The notes under the pieces are model-generated. The model worked only from the letters and a program-made list of their open reading frames with translations, ran no database searches and had not been told where the DNA came from. Shown piece by piece: positions 58,871 through 64,000 of a stretch of DNA of 64,000 nt. This stretch comes from Physcia stellaris (lineage: Eukaryota > Ascomycota > Lecanoromycetes > Caliciales > Physciaceae). The stretch covers positions 248,001 to 312,000 of the forward strand of contig JABSSW010000030.1 in assembly GCA_018902385.1 (NCBI GenBank), read 5' to 3'. The position numbers and the translations under genes are program-made. The stretch's first letter is position 1; every line of letters begins with the position of its first letter.

Positions 58871-59319
58871 TTGGGTTGTGGAAGCTTCCTCGAAAGGAGA
58901 ATCTGGCTGCGATGGTAATCGCAAGGGACATGAACGCAGAGGAGTACGAAATGGTCTACTTACGGGATCAGCAATGGATGAGGCGGCATGATCTCTGTTT
59001 CCGCAATGCCGTGTCAGAAGTGTACACTGTCTTGCAATTTCTTCGTTATAGGCATCATGGGAGAGGACGGGAGATTGATTTTGTGGCGATTCACGTCTTC
59101 GGCTTACAAACTCCACAAATTGGGATCAATTCGCTTTCCATGTGTGAGGCACTAAGCAATGATCGGGTTCGTGAGAAGGATGACGGGGAAGTGCACAAGA
59201 TAGTGAAAGGGCATGGAATGGAAGTTGCGATTCCTGGAGAAGATCGAAGACGTGTTGTATTCTACATAAGAGGAAACCAACAACGAAGTCTAGGGTATTC
59301 TTACGGGCTGCTTTGGTAA
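58825..59319 (+). pseudogene. Out-of-phase open frame following the MYND gene
   Basis: 164 codons overlap the MYND stop in a different phase. The stretch looks protein-like: GLWKLPRKENLAAMVIARDM, MVYLRDQQWMRRHDLCFRN, REIDFVAIHVFGLQTPQIG. It most likely once formed the C-terminus of the MYND protein. It could instead be reached by a splice I did not find, or be a separate short gene without its own promoter. Confidence 0.4.
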
Positions 59320-59497
59320 TTCAGTAATTTAGTGCTGACACAGCTGTGGCTAATCGGGACTGTGGAGCGTGGCAAGCATGCTTTGTTGAGGAAATCCTAC
59401 ATCATTGTCATGAACAGCAGGATAGAGTACTACCATACCGGTAACGCAGTCTCGCGGCGAATCCCATCGCTAGCACCACTCCCCAATGTCAACAACA

Positions 59498-60849
59498 TCA
59501 GACCTTCGTCCCGTGCGCGAACGCCCCAAACTTGTGGCTCAATGCCATAGCAGCGGCCAACTGCGTCTCGCTTGCCGCCGATCTGTTGAGTATGGAACCC
59601 GTAGGGACGCCCATCGGATAAGGACCGAAGACGAGTACCCTTTGTAGGATGAGAGCAAAAATTTCCCGAAAGATCGCAACCTGTGCAAGAGTGAACGAAG
59701 GTCTCCCTGGAAAATTGAAGACGATGGGGTGATAATGCGCGAGCCCCCGAGGATAAGCATTTAGCACTATGTCCGGCGGGCAATGGACGGCCTGTTTGGG
59801 TAGTTCGTGTAGGTAAAAACAGTCGAAGGTAAACGTTGGACCAGTTTGGTACACGGGTCCCGTCCATTTCTTCCACCCAATAATATCGGTTATCGTGAGA
59901 AGAGCTCGGCAGTGCTCTATAGAAAGCCGTCGAGCTTTCTTCCGGCCATGTCTTGTGCGAAGTCTGTTATAGTAGTTGAATAATGCGGCGCCAAGATCAG
60001 GAGGTGGTGGACCGCCCCCTATAATGCTCACTTCTAGCCACGCCAGACTGCGGGGTGGTGGGACTTTTTCAGGAGGTAGTCCGACGCCGCGTCTCCGCAA
60101 CTCTTTGAAGGTTTGCTTGTTGAAGATCTCTTCTCGACGATCGAAGTAGGCTCGAGAGTAAAGTGCGGAAGCGCGGATTAAAGCGTCTAAAGACTGCATA
60201 TCGTGGAGCTCTCCCAGTACCATCAGCTTCAACTCTGTAGGAAGACCATCCAAGCTGGCAGGCGGATCCGGTAGACGCTAACAAAGGTTAGCACAGTCAT
60301 GTCCATGACGGAGGAAGAGGGTTTCCATACTCTTCCTGATAAAGGGTGGAGATTACAACCGTCCATCTCGATCAGGCTCGGCCTACAACTTGGAACAAAC
60401 TGAGATACAGGCTGAGTTTTGGATCTTCGCATCGGCCGCGGATCTTTCCGTCCTGTTCCAAGAGCCTGAATCAGGCAGTCATCGGACTTAGATGCTTCGG
60501 TAGAATAGTTTTCAAACTTCACACGTTTCCGTTGTTGGACGGGGCCGCTCTGGAGCGCACCATGTGATTTGATAGCCATTCCACCACTTTGACTGATCGA
60601 CCTCGTCGGATGGAGCCCGGTCGAGGCTCTATATGTGTTCGAGGCATATTTTGAGGCATAGTCCGTGCTCTCGGGTTTCGCGGTTCCGTCTCGATGATGG
60701 GCGCTTTTGCGAATCGAGAGTCCAGACAGCAGCTTCGGCAGTTGAGCCAGATCATCAACCAACGGATCGCCGAGTCTTTTTCTAGGGTTGTGTCTAGGCG
60801 GCTTTGCTTCTGACAAAACGCTCGTCGATGACTGATCATCGGCTTCCAT
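59498..60849 (-). CDS. F-box-like protein, local paralogue family member 3
   Basis: Two exons (60,849-60,331 and 60,277-59,498) with a 53-nt intron (GTATGG, branch GCTAAC, TTAG) give 432 residues. The N-terminal 170 residues are basic and disordered and include LLSGLSIRKS, echoing KLSIR in member 1. The splice joins HPLSGR to RLPDPPASLDGLPTELKLMV, placing the F-box-like block at the start of exon 2. Next come SLDALIRASALYSRAYFDRR, EIFNKQTFKELRRRGVGLPP and CRALLTITDIIGWKKW, aligned with members 1 and 2 but more diverged. It is the last gene before AT-rich island 3 and convergent with the MYND gene. Confidence 0.72.
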
Positions 60850-61179
60850 GATTAGCTACAGGGAACGTACACTTTTGAGCACTGTCCTGCCGCGAAAAGG
60901 AACTTTCAAGCCGAATATATGTCATACCTTGAAGTGAAAAATGTTAAGTACTAATCGATGTTTGCTCGGCTGTTATGTGCATTACGTCACACCATTCTAC
61001 AGGTGATGTTACAGGTATGTAGGGTGCAACGTGCTTATTATTCATGATAAAATACTATCTACCGTACATGTGATGAATGTGAATTATTGTACAGAGTTTG
61101 CACGCTAATCTATAACAGAATAACGTCTTGACATTGTCTTTGATGATGAGTTTACTTCAACACTTTCTCTCGAATTTGC

Positions 61180-64000
61180 AAAGATATAGAATCATGATGT
61201 TTAATTCATTTCGAGCATGTCGATAAATCGTTGATATTTGAACGAAAATAGAAATTTGATGAAATCGTCGATTGACATGATGTCGATCGTTATGTATTTG
61301 AATTCAATGCGATTTTTTTTAATTTCGTTTTTTACATAATGATATACGATATCGACGTGCTTGATGCGATCATGATGTATCGAATTTTCATGAATGTTTT
61401 GACGCTCTGATTGTCAATATTTATCAATATTTTGACGTAATTGTTCGATTGATTTTGAGTTCGTAAATCAACGAGTAATTGTTTGAATCAAATAGTTTTT
61501 TTGACGACGAATAATATGATCATATATTCGGCGACGCAAATAAACGTGATCACGATAAATTGAAATTTTGATATTCAATTTATCGAATCGTCGTTTAATA
61601 AAAACAAATATGTTTCGATGAATTTTCTGAAAATTTTGTCACGAGTTCAGTTCGCATCGCAATATGTCTCGATGTTTAATTTTTTGTTGAGATTATCGTC
61701 GTAAATTATGCAAAAATCGATCGTGAAATTGAAATAAATTATAACACGCTTGATTGTTTTGATATGATTAAAATTGAAATTCTGAACAAATCGACTGACT
61801 ATAAAGATCGCATTCGTTACATTTGATTTGATTTCTATCATTGCAAACATGATTGAATTCATTATTGTTTGATATTGTTTGATATTTTGATCGATAATTT
61901 GATTAGCGTTGAAAATTGAATCAAATGATTTTTTCATGAATGTTCGAACTGATTTCGCATTTTGTAAATCGAATTTTTTAACAACGCGTCAATATATGTT
62001 TTTTGATTAAAACGAATTATGTGCATTTCGCGATTTTTGAAAATGATCATATCAAAATAAAAATTTATTGATTCAAAATCAATCATATCGAAAACGCTAT
62101 TGAGTTTCGTTTTTGCTTTATTAATCATGATTTTATTGAAAGCAATGATTTTGATATTATCGACTTATGTAATAATGATAAAATTTTTGAAATCAGCATT
62201 CGTGACGAATATGCTCTGATTTGCGTCGAAAAAATTGAAAATTAGTTTTTGTAAAAAAATTCGAACAGACGTTTATATCATAGTCTGAATGATTGTTTCA
62301 GATTATACAATGTTTTGTTCAACTTGCAAATAATCTTGTCATTGTCACATTCAATCGAATATTTAACGTAAATATTTGAATCAATGAATTCGTATAAAAA
62401 CGCAATTTTCACGTTCATTTGTTCAATTTTCAGATTCAAAAAAACGACAACGACGAATAGAACTCGAAAATCGTTGATTTGACGACGAAAACAAAAATTT
62501 GATCAAAATCAATGTCGTATTGTTGTAGAAATTTTTTGACGCATCATTTAATTTTGTATCGTATTACAACGTCATCGACATTGCGTTTGAGTTTGTAAAT
62601 TCATTTATCGTTCAACGATTTTTTTCATCGAACGTGAAATTTACTAGATTTCAAATGTGATTTTTCGATAAAAAATCGAATTTTTTTCATTGTTTCTAGT
62701 CATTGTGAAAAGTGAAAATTTCGTGCGATGTCGTTGTAATTATTTGATTTTTTTTCGTCGATCGTCAGCATTGCTATGAACTTTTCAAACGAAAAAACGT
62801 CGATGTTTTCGACGTAATCGATCAACAATGAAACGAAATTGATCGTATCAAATTCAGCGTTTGTAATTGAAATTGATTGAAAATCAACAATGCTGTCGAA
62901 TAAAACAATTAAATCATTTGAATTTGAATTTCAATTCGCGAACAATTCACGCATTGTTAAATGAAACATCGTGAAACTGACAGAAATTATGACATTGTAA
63001 ACGATAAAATTCATAGAAAAATTTATTCGAATTGTCTTTCTGTCTGAACGCATTGTAACGTATTTTTGTGAAATTTTTTGAAAATTTTTTTGTTGTTAAT
63101 GACGTCACTGATTTTTATATGATGATATTTGAAAATTTGATTTTGATATGTGATCGAATTTCAATGCTTTGAAAAATTTGAGATTGAATTTCTTTTTTTT
63201 TGCAATGAATTCAGTGTGAATAACAGAAAAATTTATCATTGTTAAATCAACAATTGATTCGATAAAATTTTCATCGAATTCGACGTCAATTTTTGATGTT
63301 GATTTGTAATCATAAATATCGAAATTTTTGACGCGTTCGATTTTCTGATTAATCGATATGTAAATTCGATAAATGATGCCATCGTCATATTCGATGAAAA
63401 TTTTTTTTCGACGTTCGATTTCAAATGATTTTTGATTTTTTTGTTGATGACGACGTAAACGATTGATTCGAATGAATACATGTTCGTCAATTTCGAAAAT
63501 TGTTCGTAAATATTTTCGAACGATGATTGATTTTTCAAATACGAAATTGAACGTCGATTCTTGATATACGTCATTGTACGTGTGATGTCTGATCACAAAA
63601 ATTCGATATGTTTTTCGTCAATAACGTTGTTTTGATCATGATGATGAAAATGCGTTGATGTGTTTCGATTACATCATTGACGTTTTGAGCATTTGTTGAA
63701 ATTGAATCAATTCAATGTTTTGATTGTCAAAATAATTGATTGATTACGTGTTGCGAAATTCGCTGTCATAATTTGTACGTACGATTTTGACGTCAACATC
63801 GAATTAACGTTTGATTCAATTGATGTATTTAATAAAACATTGTAATCACTCGTGCTTGTTTTTGACGATGTATATTTTCGTTCAACGTGACTTGTCATCG
63901 ATGATATTAATATAATAACGCTCATTTTCAAAGTTTTCGATCGTTATTGATATTAAATCAATGTGAATAATATGAAACGCTTTTTCGACATGATGAGTAT
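61180..64000. other. AT-rich hypermutated island 3 (continues past the window)
   Basis: The composition drops at about 61,180 and shows the same pattern as islands 1 and 2, with C almost only before G or A. Apart from a Ty1/copia fossil on the minus strand no feature was recognised. Confidence 0.8.
61200..64000 (-). mobile_element. Ty1/copia-type LTR retrotransposon fossil, partial
   Basis: The late part of a copia-like polyprotein is readable on the minus strand. A reverse transcriptase end with the INFYFDMIIFKNREMHIIRF and QKTYIDALLKNSIYKM blocks lies at 61,934-62,128. The YQTIMNSIMFAMIEIKSNVT then VSRFVQNFNFNHIKTIKRVI blocks lie at 61,647-61,937, and RNase H-like traces extend to about 61,200. 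Frames at 63,105-63,596 may be the integrase to reverse transcriptase linker. The element runs beyond 64,000. It is broken many times and old, with the same C-to-T decay as its surroundings. LTRs were not seen. Confidence 0.75.

Noticed and set aside
1-64000. CRISPR arrays or bacterial-type operons
   Set aside because: The window is fungal nuclear DNA with spliced genes; the only regularly repeated unit (5,245-5,375) is a spacer-free tandem repeat.

Overview
The window is a piece of a filamentous ascomycete (Pezizomycotina) nuclear genome. It has short GT-AG introns, many about 48 nt long, with CTNAC/CTAA-type branch sites. It also has fungus-specific families: CSC1/RSN1 channel, ENA-type P-ATPase, DUF7708 protein, DUF7025-AAA ATPase, cAMP-receptor-like GPCR and LCCL membrane protein. 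The class (Leotiomycetes, Dothideomycetes, Lecanoromycetes or other) cannot be fixed from sequence alone.

The layout is bipartite. Two balanced-GC gene blocks (about 6.6-39.9 kb and 46.3-61.0 kb) alternate with three AT-rich islands (1-6.6 kb, 39.9-46.2 kb, 61.2-64 kb). Island 1 holds a Ty3/gypsy fossil on the minus strand. Island 2 holds a decayed PiggyBac-like transposase (DDE_Tnp_1_7), two abutting copies of a ~0.6 kb terminal-inverted-repeat element, a second foldback MITE nested in one copy, and a small LTR element of normal GC nested in the other. Island 3 holds a Ty1/copia fossil that runs off the window.

Gene block 1 contains: CSC1-type channel (-), mitochondrial ribosomal protein bL9m (-), Ubp16-like deubiquitinase (+), ENA P-type ATPase (+), a conserved fungal protein (+), CCDC174 (-), a DUF7708 NLR-like protein (-) head-to-head with a DUF7025-AAA ATPase (+), a GPCR (+) and an F-box-like protein (-). 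Gene block 2 contains: an LCCL membrane protein (+), a second F-box-like paralogue (-), asparagine synthetase (+), a MYND-finger protein (+) and a third F-box-like paralogue (-). Exon structures given here were rebuilt by hand from splice signals, reading phase and family knowledge. The LCCL and asparagine synthetase genes each need one single-base frame shift.

The most notable observation concerns how the islands were mutated. Nearly every C that remains is followed by A or G, and CC/GG is almost absent, so CpA and CpG were spared while CpC and CpT were lost. All 14 substitutions between the two LTRs of the nested element are C:G to T:A at CpC or CpT, and none is at CpA or CpG. This is not the CpA signature of classical RIP. 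It points to an RIP-like hypermutation with a different target context.
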